DNA of 64,000 nucleotides, taken from contig CM077664.1 of NCBI GenBank assembly GCA_039707655.1, positions 202,238,195 through 202,302,194 of the forward strand. The letters are read 5' to 3'. The translations under genes were made by a program, and so were the position numbers. The notes beneath the pieces are model-generated. The model did not search any database. It worked only from the letters and a program-made list of their open reading frames with translations, and was not told the DNA's origin. Every line of letters begins with the position of its first letter. The stretch's first letter is position 1. This stretch comes from Elymus sibiricus (lineage: Eukaryota; Streptophyta; Magnoliopsida; Poales; Poaceae). Positions 1-8,792 of the stretch are shown here, piece by piece.

Positions 1-1922
1 GGTCAAGGGCCTTTTTTGATGATTTTCCCAAATGTGACATTTTGCTGAATAACGCATGTGAAGTTTTCAACAGGTAACAATACTAAATCTTGTTTGGAAA
101 TTGACTAGTAGCTCAATCTTGCATGAATTTGAATAGTAGCTCAATCTTGTTTGAAGTTGAATAGTAGCTCAATCTTGTTTGAAGTTCAATAGTAGCTCAA
201 TCTTGTCTGATTGTGTAGAGTAACTGAAACTTTGCCAGATTGTGAGCAGTAACTGAAACTTTGTTAAAAAGTGTGTTATAGGTACATTTTAGAAGCTAGA
301 GAGCTACCTGTCTTGTCCATGTATGAGAGGATTAAATCACAGATTACGCATAGGAATATGTCGAAGAAAAGGAGGCTACTGAGAAGTGGACATGCAATAT
401 AACACCAAAAGTTAGAGACAAATTAAGAAAGAATGTAGAGTTGTCAGCCAATTGTCACCCTGAGGCGTCAGGGATGGGTGTCTTTGGTGTGTTATCAAAT
501 GACAAGACATACATTGTGGAATTGAATATGTATGCATGCACCTGCAGAAGGTGGCAACTCACTGGAATTCCTTGTAGCCATGCATGTGCCTGTTGTAGAC
601 ATGAAAGGATTAAACCTGAATCCATGGTTTCATCTTGCTACTCCGTGCAAACATACATGTTAGCTTATGGAGTTCAAGTATATCCTAGTAGGGACAAAGA
701 TGAGTGGCCTCATGTAGATGCAATACCTATATTGCCACCACTATATGAGAAGAGATCTGGAAGGAGAAGAAAGAACAGAAGGCAGCAACCAAAGGAGAAT
801 AAAGATGGCACTAAACTCAGTAGACATGGGGCTATTATGCACTGTGGCTATTGCAAAGAAGCTGGTCATAACAGAGGTGGTTGCTCAAAGTTGAAAGCTA
901 CTGTACTAAGAGAAGAGGAAGATCAAAATGAACAGACTGAGGAATTTGGAAGTGATCAACCTGAGCATGGCAGAACAGAGAATGTTGGAAGTGAGGATAC
1001 AGAGAATGTTGCAAGTGAGGATACAGAGAATGTTGCAACTGAGCAAACAGAATCACATAGTAGGAGGGGAAGGAAGAGAAAGCCCACTGACAAAATGAGG
1101 GAGCCAATAGAGCAACTGATGGAAAAAGCTAAGAAAAAGAAGTCAAAGATGGTTATTGATGAGAATGGAGATGTTGACTTTCCTATAATTTTAACCATGA
1201 GTTTACATTAGTAATTACTATAACAAAAGAAATTAAACAATAACTGACATGCTCTTGTATGATGTTGCAGCACATTCAAAATAGAACTATGAGGCTAAAT
1301 TTGGACCCAACACAGGTAGAAGACAGCATGGTACATATTTTATCACATGAGGTACTTGTGACAGAATTTCACATTTTTCTATTCCTTCAAATTGCACTGA
1401 CATTAAGCACTGACAGTACCATCATTTCTTGTATAGGGAGCAGCACAAGGAGTTCCTGTTACTAGGATACACCAAATTCCAGATGAAAGTGCATTTGTAG
1501 TTGAGCACAGGGCCAACATAGCAGCTAGAGGAAGAGGAGCTGGAGGAGCCAGTGCTGCTGTACAACCACAAGGCAGAGGGAGAGGAGCTGGAGGAGCTGG
1601 TGGTTCTGCACAAGCACAAGGCAGAGGAAGAGGAGCTGGAGGGGCTACTGGCTCTGCACAACCACAAGGCAGAGGAAGAGGAGCTAGTGGTTCTGCACAA
1701 GCACAAGGCAGAGGGAAAGGAACAAGAGCAAGAAGAGGTGGGCCACAAGCAGGCAGAGTATCACAAGCTGGAGGAGCAAGAGGTGGTGCCACAAGAAACA
1801 AGAAAGCAAAAACAAAGGGACTGAAGTGGCTGCTATTTGGAGAAGGGTCTAGCAGTTCTGGACATGTGGAAGAGCAAACTGAGTTCCAATGCACACAAGA
1901 AGCCCCAGCAAATGAAGACTGA
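1..1922 (+). pseudogene. MuDR/MULE transposase gene, 3' half, frameshifted
   Basis: This is the C-terminal part of a Mutator-like transposase; the catalytic DDE core lies before the window. Exon 1-73 joins across a GT-AG intron (74-281) to a long exon open to the TAG at 1209-1211, and the junction keeps the reading frame. A SWIM zinc finger (CxCx9CxH, 537-581) follows, as is usual after the MULE core, then a CCHC zinc knuckle (843-884) and an acidic repeat (about 975-1050) with three similar Asn-Val/Glu units. After a probable small exon near 1271-1314, an exon from 1437 (acceptor TTGTATAG) to TGA 1920-1922 gives a Gly-Arg-rich tail with four GRGRGA-like repeats. A one-base frameshift at about 355-372 separates 282-354 from the SWIM part. 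The family cuts and pastes DNA; this copy looks inactive. Confidence 0.8.
106..263 (+). repeat. Intronic minisatellite, 28-bp units
   Basis: Inside the transposase intron the core TAGTAGCTCAATCTTG recurs at 106, 134, 162 and 190, an exact 28-bp period in four copies. It is followed by two copies of AGTAACTGAAACTTTG at 219 and 248, a 29-bp period. Neither reaches the splice sites. Confidence 0.85.
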
Positions 1923-2390
1923 GATGTTTTACAATGCATTTGTTATGTTCTTTTGCAACTTAAGTAGTAGTATTATGTAGTGAACTACATGCTATCAGTC
2001 TGTCTGAACTGCATCCTGTCAGTCTTTTGCAACTTAAGTAGTTTGTTGAACTTGTTGGTGTAAGATAGCAAGCATATGTGAAATATGTGGAATGTCTCCT
2101 GGTAATAGTTGAGTAGGAAGTGCATATGTGAAATGAACTTTAACAAATTGCAGAACATTGTTTTACAAATAATACAACAGCCAACATTACAACATAATAA
2201 CACTGAAGTTCACAAAATAGACTGGTTCAGCATCACTAACAGACAGCATCCAACATTACAAACTGACAATAACCAAACTGACAGAAACAGACATCAAGTT
2301 AACATAACAGAGTACAAGTTCAACTAGTTCAAATGACAATGACCAAACTAACAATACATAACAGAGTACTCCAACTCCAGTGCTTCTCAA
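1923..2390. other. Spacer with a short direct repeat
   Basis: No gene is seen between the convergent transposase and DUF4283-type genes. TTTTGCAACTTAAGTAGT occurs twice (1951-1968 and 2025-2042). The rest is AT-rich sequence that probably holds the 3' UTRs of both neighbours. Confidence 0.5.
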
Positions 2391-3465
2391 TTAAGCTTTG
2401 CCATATTGACCAGGGCCAGTGCCATCTATCTTGCCGCGCCAGGTGCTGAAAGTGTGCCTCCGGCTAAGGTCTTCGTCTTCGTCAGGGAGAAATTCTTCAG
2501 CCAAGCCTTCAGTTAGCAATGGGCCACGGTCGATGACCTCTTTCAGATGCATAGTCACTGGAAGATCTATGGTGAGCTGCTCTGTTGGAGAATTCGGAGC
2601 CGGCGGTGAATGAGCATTCTCGTTGTTGGAGTCTGGCTTCCATGGCTGCGGAGGAGGTGCTGGGACAGAGACAGTTAGCACCTTTGGGACCACACAAGGG
2701 TCGCGCAGCCAAGCGGTCACCGGCAGCACCCACTTGTCGATGGCCGGGAGCATGTCGATGAGCTCACCGTCGACCCCGGCGAGCACCAGGTTGACGGTGT
2801 CCTGATCCCAAGCCTCCTCTGGTAGCCCCTCCAAGCTGAGCGTCGACTTGTACTCGAGCTTCCCCTTCGTGCCACGCGAGAAGCTTGACCAACGCTGAAA
2901 AGAAATTCTGCTGCCACAACAACGCAGCTGCTCCGACGCGTGCACCACATGAGTGCAATCATCCAACGAGTCGAAACGAATGAAAAAAATGGAATGGTGG
3001 GCAAGTGACCTCCACCTTGGTTGCCGTCCGCCGGACACCACAGTGAGACTCCATCGCCGCCGCTAGTGCCTCCAGCGTCACCACGCTGCGCGGCTGTCCA
3101 ATGATGGTGGCGTACAAGACACGCCCCCTGAAATCCTGCTCGAGCGCCGCCATGCCAGCCGTGCGAGCAATGACAACCCGCCCGCGCTCCGGTCGCATCT
3201 CCGGCTTGCCGCGCTGCCACACCTCTTGAGGAAACATACGCGAGTCCCGAATGCGAGACCATGCCACGGCAGGCGCCGAAGACCTCCCTTCACCGACGCC
3301 GGCGCGGCTACCCAGTGCCACGCTGTCCTCGCTGCCGCCCGCGCCTGCCGTACTACCCGCCACGATGATGGCGGCGCCGCGGCTACTTCCGACGAGGGAG
3401 GAGGAAGGACTACAGCTAGAAGGATCGCCGCCACCGCTCGAGGTCTCACTGCCACCGCCGCCCAT
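2391..3465 (-). pseudogene. DUF4283-type (zinc-knuckle-like) protein, frameshifted
   Basis: The protein reads on the minus strand in two blocks. From 3465 to about 2987 there is a Ser/Gly/Ala-rich head and then the start of a DUF4283-like domain (motifs FRGRVLYATIIG, LEALAAAMES, KVEVTCPPF). From about 2986 to TAA 2391-2393 the next frame continues the same domain (FFIRFDSLDDC, LRCCGSRISFQRWS, GELIDMLPAIDKWVLPVTAW) and ends in a charged tail (STWRGKIDGTGPG). The switch falls in a run of seven A on the plus strand (2983-2989), so a one-base homopolymer change explains it. This family is greatly amplified in Triticeae genomes, often beside transposons; its function is unknown to me. If the homopolymer length is a sequencing error, the gene may be intact at about 358 codons. 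Confidence 0.65.
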
Positions 3466-3795
3466 TTGTCGCTGTCGTCAACGCCGCCGGAAGGTGTGGG
3501 AGGAGAGGAGTGCTAGGGATTTGGTTTCGATTTGGGAACTAGGGTTTCGATCCAGTTATAAAACTAGCGATTTTGCAATACGACCCTCGAACAATATCGG
3601 GCGGACTTTTCTGCAAAAGTACCAACCCAGAACGACGAAAACCGGGTGTCGGAGCGGTTCAGCTTGCGTGTGTGACTTAACTGCACCCGCAATGCAAGTT
3701 CTGTGACAGGTTTTTCCGGTTTGCAAGTTGTGTGACTTATCTGCACCCGCCGCGCAAGTTCTCAGACCGCCAGTGTCATTTACTCCATTGCATGC
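3466..3795. other. 5' flank of the DUF4283-type gene with a 32-bp direct repeat
   Basis: No coding region is supported. A block beginning TGTGACTTA and containing CTGCACCCGC and GCAAGTTCT occurs at 3671-3702 and 3731-3762, 60 bp apart with few differences. The stretch 3500-3560 probably contains the 5' leader of the minus-strand gene. Confidence 0.45.
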
Positions 3796-4582
3796 AGATC
3801 TGACAATGCGAAGATTTGGCTCGCTACCCTGCAGGATAAAATTGAGAGAAGGAGTATGCTCTAGTGCTTGTAAGTTTATGGGCAATATGGTGGGCCAGAC
3901 GTAAGGTGAAACATGAAGAGATCTACCAGAGTCCGGCATCCACTGTTGCTTTCATTCGGAGTTTGATGGATGATCTTGAGTTTGTCCCTGATAGGAGAAT
4001 GAAGGTTGCACCATCAATTGTTTCGAGGCCAAGCTGGGCTAAGAGGAAATGGGTGAAGGCCCCTGATGGTCTTGGCAAAATTAACGTTGATGTCGCAGTC
4101 TCGCGGCACCAAGATAGGGGAGCATGTTTTGCTATCAGCAGGGATGGCGAGGGGCGATACATGGGAGCGTCGGTTGTATGCTTTGAAGGGCTTATTGACC
4201 CCAAAAAAATTAGAGGCACAGCTATGAAGGGCTTTCATTAGCAGTGGATCTCTACCTTCATCGTGTTCAGATTGCAATGGACTGACTATCCATTGTTCGT
4301 CACCTAAAGGAACCGTTCTTGGGTTCTTCTTCCATGATCATCAAGGACATCGAGGCAAGACAACGCTAATTTGAAGTATCAGAAGTTGTGCATGAAGCTC
4401 GGGAGACAAACTATGAAGGACATGATATAGCTAGAGCTACTGTAACATTAGCAGCTGCTAGACACTTATGGCTTACTTCCACTCTAGACGTTATTTTTGT
4501 ACATGTTTTTTTTTGCGAATACTCTTTGTACCAGATGTTATAGAAGTTTAATAAAGTTGTGGGGTCACTCAAAAATAAAAAA
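3796..4582 (+). pseudogene. RNase H-like (RVT_3) tail of a non-LTR retroelement, decayed
   Basis: The translation shows the C-terminal region that follows the reverse transcriptase in many plant LINE-type elements and their gene-like derivatives: a WAIWWARRK segment (about 3870-3910), a linker, then KINVDVAVS (about 4077-4103) and a degraded RNase H fold with SRDGEGRYMGASVVCFEG. A frameshift near 3845-3855 and stops after 4241 break it; conserved tail residues (ETNYEGHDIARA, ARHLWL) reappear out of frame up to about 4490. It ends in AATAAAGTTGTG and a short A-rich tail (4571-4582), as expected for a reverse-transcribed 3' end. The N-terminal RT part is missing, so this is a 5'-truncated copy or a processed fragment. 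Confidence 0.6.
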
Positions 4583-4965
4583 GACTGACCCACAAACCCT
4601 TCGTCCAGGCACTAAAAAAAACTTTTGTCCGTTGTCTAGAAAAACCTTTGTCCAGTCTGCATGTAGCATCGCCACAAAGAATCCAGATAGCACTCCTCTA
4701 CAGAGCGAAGGTCAAGATGATTTCTTCTGATTGGTAAACTGAACCACTCCAGTGCCAATGTGAAATCTTTACAGTTTCTTGTACGTAACTGCCATTTCTA
4801 GTTGGTCCATTGTGCATATGAAGCATTCGCTGTAAGATTAGTTAGGGCTCATGCGGTCCATGATGGATCACATGCCATAAAGATTAATGAAAAACAAAAT
4901 AATACCAAAAAAAGAAAGAAAAAAATAAAGCCCGGAAACATGGCTGCGGTTTTCTCTTCTTTTTG

Positions 4966-5300
4966 AGAAGCACTGATTGTGCTTTTCAATTTTTGGGGGA
5001 TGCACAGCCTGTGCTTCTCGCAGAAGCAAGGTTGTGCTTCTCATAGAAGCAGAGACTGTGCTTTCGTTTTTCGGGTAGAAGCACAACCGTGTAGAATCAC
5101 ATATTTGCTTCTGGTAGAAGTATAAATTTGCTAGCGAAGCACAACCTGTGCTTCCACGAGAAGCACAACTATGCTTCTCATGAAATCATATTTTTTTTTC
5201 TCTTCAAAACCTAGCTAGGGAAAACCAGGCAAAAACCGAAACCAAAAAAAAAAAAAAACCAAAAAAACATCTGAAACAATTGTGCTTCTCATGGAAGCGT
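4966..5300. repeat. Short inverted-repeat cluster (GAAGCACAACCTGTGCTTC type)
   Basis: The motif AGAAGCACAA and its complement TTGTGCTTCT alternate many times between 4966 and 5300, so almost any pair can form a small hairpin. The same interval has two copies of an AAAACCTAG...GGGAAAA(C/T)CAGGCAAAAACC block (about 5206 and 5318). It resembles the internal part of non-autonomous Triticeae DNA transposons; the element ends were not found. Confidence 0.5.
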
Positions 5301-5497
5301 AGTTTTTTTCTCTCCAAAACCTAGGGAAAATCAGGCAAAAACCAAAAAGACAAAAAAACCTGAAAAACATCTAAAACCTGAAAATGTGTATACAAAAAAC
5401 AACCGAAATCCAGAGGGAGCGCCCAACACACAACACATGACGACGACTATACGCACTACTTGACATTGTCCCAGGCCACCAAAAGTAACCCCTAGAG

Positions 5498-5535
<38 letters not shown>
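5498..5535 (+). repeat. Poly-C tract, 38 nt
   Basis: An uninterrupted run of 38 C (poly-G on the other strand). The true length is uncertain because such tracts are hard to sequence and replicate. Confidence 0.9.
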
Positions 5536-5536
<1 letters not shown>

Positions 5537-5567
5537 CGAAAGGGTAACCGCTTGTCAGTGACTCCCC

Positions 5568-5960
5568 CTATTTGGCGCCCTCCGCGCCACTTATTGGCTT
5601 AATTGCAAATGGCGCACACCCCTCCCAGTGCACCTCATAGGAAATGGGCCGGCCCATATAACGTTTGTTCGTCTTTCTTTTAATGAACGGCGTTTTACAC
5701 CAAACAGTTTTGGGAAGCTCCTTTGTTTTTAGAAGCTTCCTATCAGTTTTTCTTTTTTTGATTTTGGATCGGGTTTGTTCGGTTTTATTTTGGGTTTTTT
5801 TATTTTTCTTTTTTGTTTATTTTTATTTTTTATTCAAATTCAAAAAAAGTTCAAATTCATCAACTTTCTAAAATTCATGATTTTTTTTTCAAATTCGTGA
5901 ACCTTTTTTGAAAACCCAAAAGCAACGAGTCGCGTTGATGGGCCGGCCCAAAAGTAACGA
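5568..5960. mobile_element. Remnant of a small non-autonomous MULE
   Basis: The left side reads CCTATTTGGCGCCCTCCGCG, close to the terminal repeat of the MULE at 7958. GGGCCGGCCCA occurs at both sides (about 5648 and 5941), and the centre has AAATTC/GAACTTTTTT-type repeats as in the 7958 element. No matching right terminus or target duplication could be found, so this is probably a truncated copy. Confidence 0.35.
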
Positions 5961-6812
5961 CGCGTGAGCGCCGGTTTGTTCCCGCTGCCCCACAGGCTCC
6001 AGTTCAGAGCCCCAGCGCGCCTCTTCCTCCTGGCCGCTCCATCCCCTGTTTCGGTGAGCTGCAGGCGCCTCTATCCCCTTCCCTGGCGCGACGCCACATC
6101 TGCCACAGCGACAGCGGCGAGGACCGAGGAGTGATGAACCGGGAAGACTGCCCCAGCCGCGCGCAATGTGCACACTGAATTTGTTCAATGTGCGCTTGTC
6201 CTGTGAATATTTGCTGGAGTACTATGATCTGATCTCACTCCTCGATGTGCTTGCTAATTCGCCTCTCCGTATGCTGCGCGTTCGGCGTGCGTGAGAGGAT
6301 TAAGACGTGACGAAAGACTAAAAATACAGAGAGAAGGGTGGAGCAGACATGCCATTAGCTGCAGAAAATGGAGCATTTCTCAGGAGCGGTGGCTTGAATT
6401 ATTGGCAATTACTAAGAGTTAACTAGCTGTGCCAGGAGCATTTACCAAAACAGGAATTCAAGCCCCAATTGTGATAACATAAATTGAATCAACCAAAAAT
6501 TGAATCAGCCAAAAGAACGCACATAGGTATAGCACCATAAGGTTTGCAGCAATAACCTGCCTCGAGCACTGAACAGAAGTTCACACATCACCAGAACAAA
6601 AAACTACTACTAGTACGTAGTATCAGAAGATTCAGAAGTGACACCATTTACTGCACAACGTCACTAGGCGAGTGTAGCACGTAGCATCGACTCCAGAACG
6701 GGGAACTGACCAACTCCTTACTCTGCATATGGATGGCCAGATGGACGGGCAAACCTCAACCGTCGCAAACCGGGCAGTGGGGCCTGCCGGACGGGGCGAA
6801 GTGGCAGGGCAC
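5961..6812. other. 3' flank of the three-exon gene; otherwise nothing clear
   Basis: No coding region is supported. A GC-rich part (5990-6160) has only a chance open frame. The right part, about 6560-6812, is a good candidate for the 3' UTR of the minus-strand gene ending at 6813. No transposon ends were found. Confidence 0.4.
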
Positions 6813-7692
6813 TCAGCGGCAGATGTGCATCTCCGGTACCAGGCGCACCGACGCTGGCCGCGACAGGCAACCTGAGCACCAAATGTACTCGGCGGCCGCT
6901 GTTGCGGGCGCGGGCGCCGCCGCTGCGATCACAGCCCGATCATTATCGTTGGGCAGTGGCTGCGCCTGCGCGTCCGCCACGGCGGGCTGATCAGCGGGCG
7001 CCTGTGGCTGCCCCTGTACATGTTCTGCCGCCGAAGGGAGCTCCTCCTCGTTCTCGGACGACGGCGCTTCTGCTTCATCAGACCAGGACAACGTTTCCTC
7101 ACTGCCAGATGCTCGATCAACCGGGGACGACGCTTCCTCACCGACAGCTACTCGATCAAACATCTCCAAGCGGCCATTCAAGAACCCTGCTCTCGGATCA
7201 AGAAGAAAATTGTCACTCCAAGAAACAAATGGAGAGCCAAGAAACGAACTGGAATCTAGGAGACGAATTGAAGCCAAGAAACGAAGCGGGGATGGAAGCA
7301 AACTTACGGCGACCGATGTAGTCGATCTGTCCCGGCGCTGGCTGCGCAGAGTTGGCTGTCGGGTTGGCGTTCACTCCTGCCGCCGGCAGAGGCTGCAGCG
7401 GTGGCAGCGGCGGAGGCACCACCTCCACCCTCGAGCGCTCCCCGCCTCTCCCGAGGCCTGCAAGAAACCAAGAAACCGGACTCGTAAGTCGTAACACCAA
7501 GAATCCAAGAAAACGCGGACATCACGAAGAAGAACAGCGTGTTTGCTCCTGAGATTTTCTCGGGAACCCACCTGCATCGATCCGGGGGTCCATGGAAGAC
7601 CCGTCTTCGTCGTCGGTTGTGGCGACCCTCATCCGTGCAGGTGGCCGCGACGTCCCGGGAGCGTTGCCGGAGGCCTTGCGCTTCTCTACCAT
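6813..7692 (-). CDS. Unrecognised three-exon gene, 214 aa
   Basis: Exons on the minus strand are 7692-7572, 7457-7308 and 7186-6813. All junctions are GT-AG, both introns are phase 1, and the exons join into 645 nt ending in TGA, which random sequence would rarely do. The ATG at 7692 is the first in frame and has a good context (GAG before, G after). A TATA box lies about 125 bp upstream. The product is hydrophilic: a basic N-terminus (MVEKRKASG), an acidic patch (TTDDEDGSS), a Pro-rich stretch (VVPPPLPPLQPLP), a short conserved-looking block (GQIDYIGRR, then FLNGRLEMFDRV), an acidic Ser/Glu-rich middle and an Ala/Pro-rich end. No signal peptide or membrane segment is visible and I do not recognise a family. 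It could be a small nuclear or regulatory protein, or a gene fragment captured by a MULE (Pack-MULE), since MULE ends lie on both sides. Confidence 0.55.
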
Positions 7693-7810
7693 CTCGCTCC
7701 CCTCGGCAATCACCGCGCACCATCGATTCAATGCTTCTGCAGGAAGAGAACCAAACTACCACAGCGAGATGGGGAGGATCGAGCTAGAGAAAGGAAGCTA
7801 CAGGAGAGAG

Positions 7811-7822
7811 GAAATTTATAGG
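7811..7822 (-). promoter_or_regulatory. TATA box of the three-exon gene
   Basis: On the minus strand CCTATAAATTTCC lies about 120-130 bp before the ATG at 7692. That would place transcription start near 7785-7790 and give a 5' UTR of about 95 nt, normal for plant genes. Confidence 0.5.
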
Positions 7823-8078
7823 GGAGGGGCAACGCGCGGAGGAAGACGAGACAACGGACTCCGGGCTCAGTGCCGCGAGTTGCAGTTTGGGCGCGTGACG
7901 GCCCACTTGGGCCCGTTTAATGTAAGGGCAACATCTGACCCACAAACCTTTGTCCAGGGCGGATCCTATTTGGCGCTTCGTTTGCGAACGGGCGCCTGCA
8001 GGCGTTTCTAATTGGGCTCGGCCCATCTTGCCTTTTTTTTCTGCTTCGTAAGACAAAAAATGGCATGCGCGTCTGTGG

Positions 8079-8140
8079 GTATTCGAACCGGCGACCTTCT
8101 GGTTGTTCGATATCTGCTCTAGCCACCTCAACTGCCTCAC
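8079..8140 (-). other. tRNA-like sequence with Pol III boxes, left arm of the MULE
   Basis: Read on the minus strand, a D-arm-like GGTGGCTAGAGCAG (about 8114-8127) is followed by CCAGAAGGTCGCC and the B box GGTTCGAATAC (8079-8089, one mismatch to GGTTCGANTCC). A-to-B spacing is about 35 nt, as in real tRNAs. The acceptor stem cannot be closed, so it is not a functional tRNA gene. Transcription would run left, toward the element end. Confidence 0.55.
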
Positions 8141-8262
8141 CTCATGTGGCCTTCTACACTCTTTTCTTCTTATGTCTTTTTTGTTTTCTTTTACTTTTTT
8201 CGTTTTTTTTTATCCGGAACGGTTTTGCTCAGTTTTTTATTTCTTTTTCCTTTTGCTCATTT

Positions 8263-8580
8263 GAATGAACTTTTTTTCACAATCGATGAACTTTTTACAA
8301 AATCAATGAACTTTTTTTCAAAATCGATGAACTTTTTTCAAATTTGATGAACTTTTTTCGAAATCGATGAACTTTTTTTGAATTCGATGAACTTTTTTCC
8401 AAAATTGATGAACTTTTTTCGAATCGATGAACTTTTTTCAAATCGATGAATTTTTTTCCAAATTCGATGAACTTTATTTTCAAATTTGTGAACTTTTCTA
8501 CAAAACCGATGAACTTTTTTTGAATTCCATGAACTTTTTCAAAATTTCGAACTATTTTTCCATATTGGTGAACTTTTTTA
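8263..8580 (+). repeat. Degenerate tandem array GATGAACTTTTTTCAAAATC
   Basis: About 15 units of roughly 19-22 bp, each with ATGAACTTTTT followed by a variable AAATC/GAATTC part. It forms the AT-rich core of the MULE. Similar units occur at 5840-5920 and 11785-11945, so this is a shared transposon core rather than a host satellite. Confidence 0.75.
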
Positions 8581-8704
8581 TAGCAACTCTATGCTTTTTT
8601 TCAGTTTTACGTTTTTCGTTTTCTCAAATGATTTATATGGGTCCAAAATATATGTTAATGTTTTGTACTAAAAGAAGAGCACTGTTTTCGGATTATGGAC
8701 AACT

Positions 8705-8780
8705 AAGTGATCTTGGTCTAGTGGTTGTCGCGTCAATTCCTCAGCTGACACATGTTGGTTCGAATCCCAGGTCGCCCATT
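8705..8780 (+). other. tRNA-like sequence with Pol III boxes, right arm of the MULE
   Basis: A box TGGTCTAGTGG (8714-8724) and B box GGTTCGAATCC (8757-8767, exact consensus) are 32 nt apart, followed by CAGGTCGCCC. This is the internal Pol III promoter layout of a tRNA or tRNA-derived SINE. The acceptor stem is not complementary. It points right, so with the left copy the two face outward. Confidence 0.6.
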
Positions 8781-8792
8781 TATTAGCTTCTT

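Larger units (their letters stand above)
4583..5567. other. Non-coding transposon-like sequence
   Basis: No gene is seen. The stretch holds the hairpin-rich GAAGCACAA region and the poly-C tract listed separately, and a GGGAGCGCCC motif near 5412 that looks like a MULE subterminal sequence. The segment 4585-4610 nearly repeats 7935-7957. Confidence 0.4.

Noticed and set aside
1403..1939. Pro/Ala/Ser-rich minus-strand open frames
   Set aside because: Antisense shadows of the Gly-Arg repeat exon of the transposase.
5889..6188. 99-codon minus-strand frame
   Set aside because: GC-rich chance frame with no motif, overlapping the MULE remnant.
7304..7821. Several overlapping open frames on both strands
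   Set aside because: GC-rich shadow frames of the three-exon gene; only the minus-strand exons have consistent splice phases.
8263..8580. Regular repeats that could suggest a CRISPR array
   Set aside because: Units are degenerate, adjacent without unique spacers, and sit inside a plant MULE.
8079..8780. Functional tRNA genes
   Set aside because: A and B boxes are present, but acceptor stems do not pair and no full cloverleaf can be drawn.
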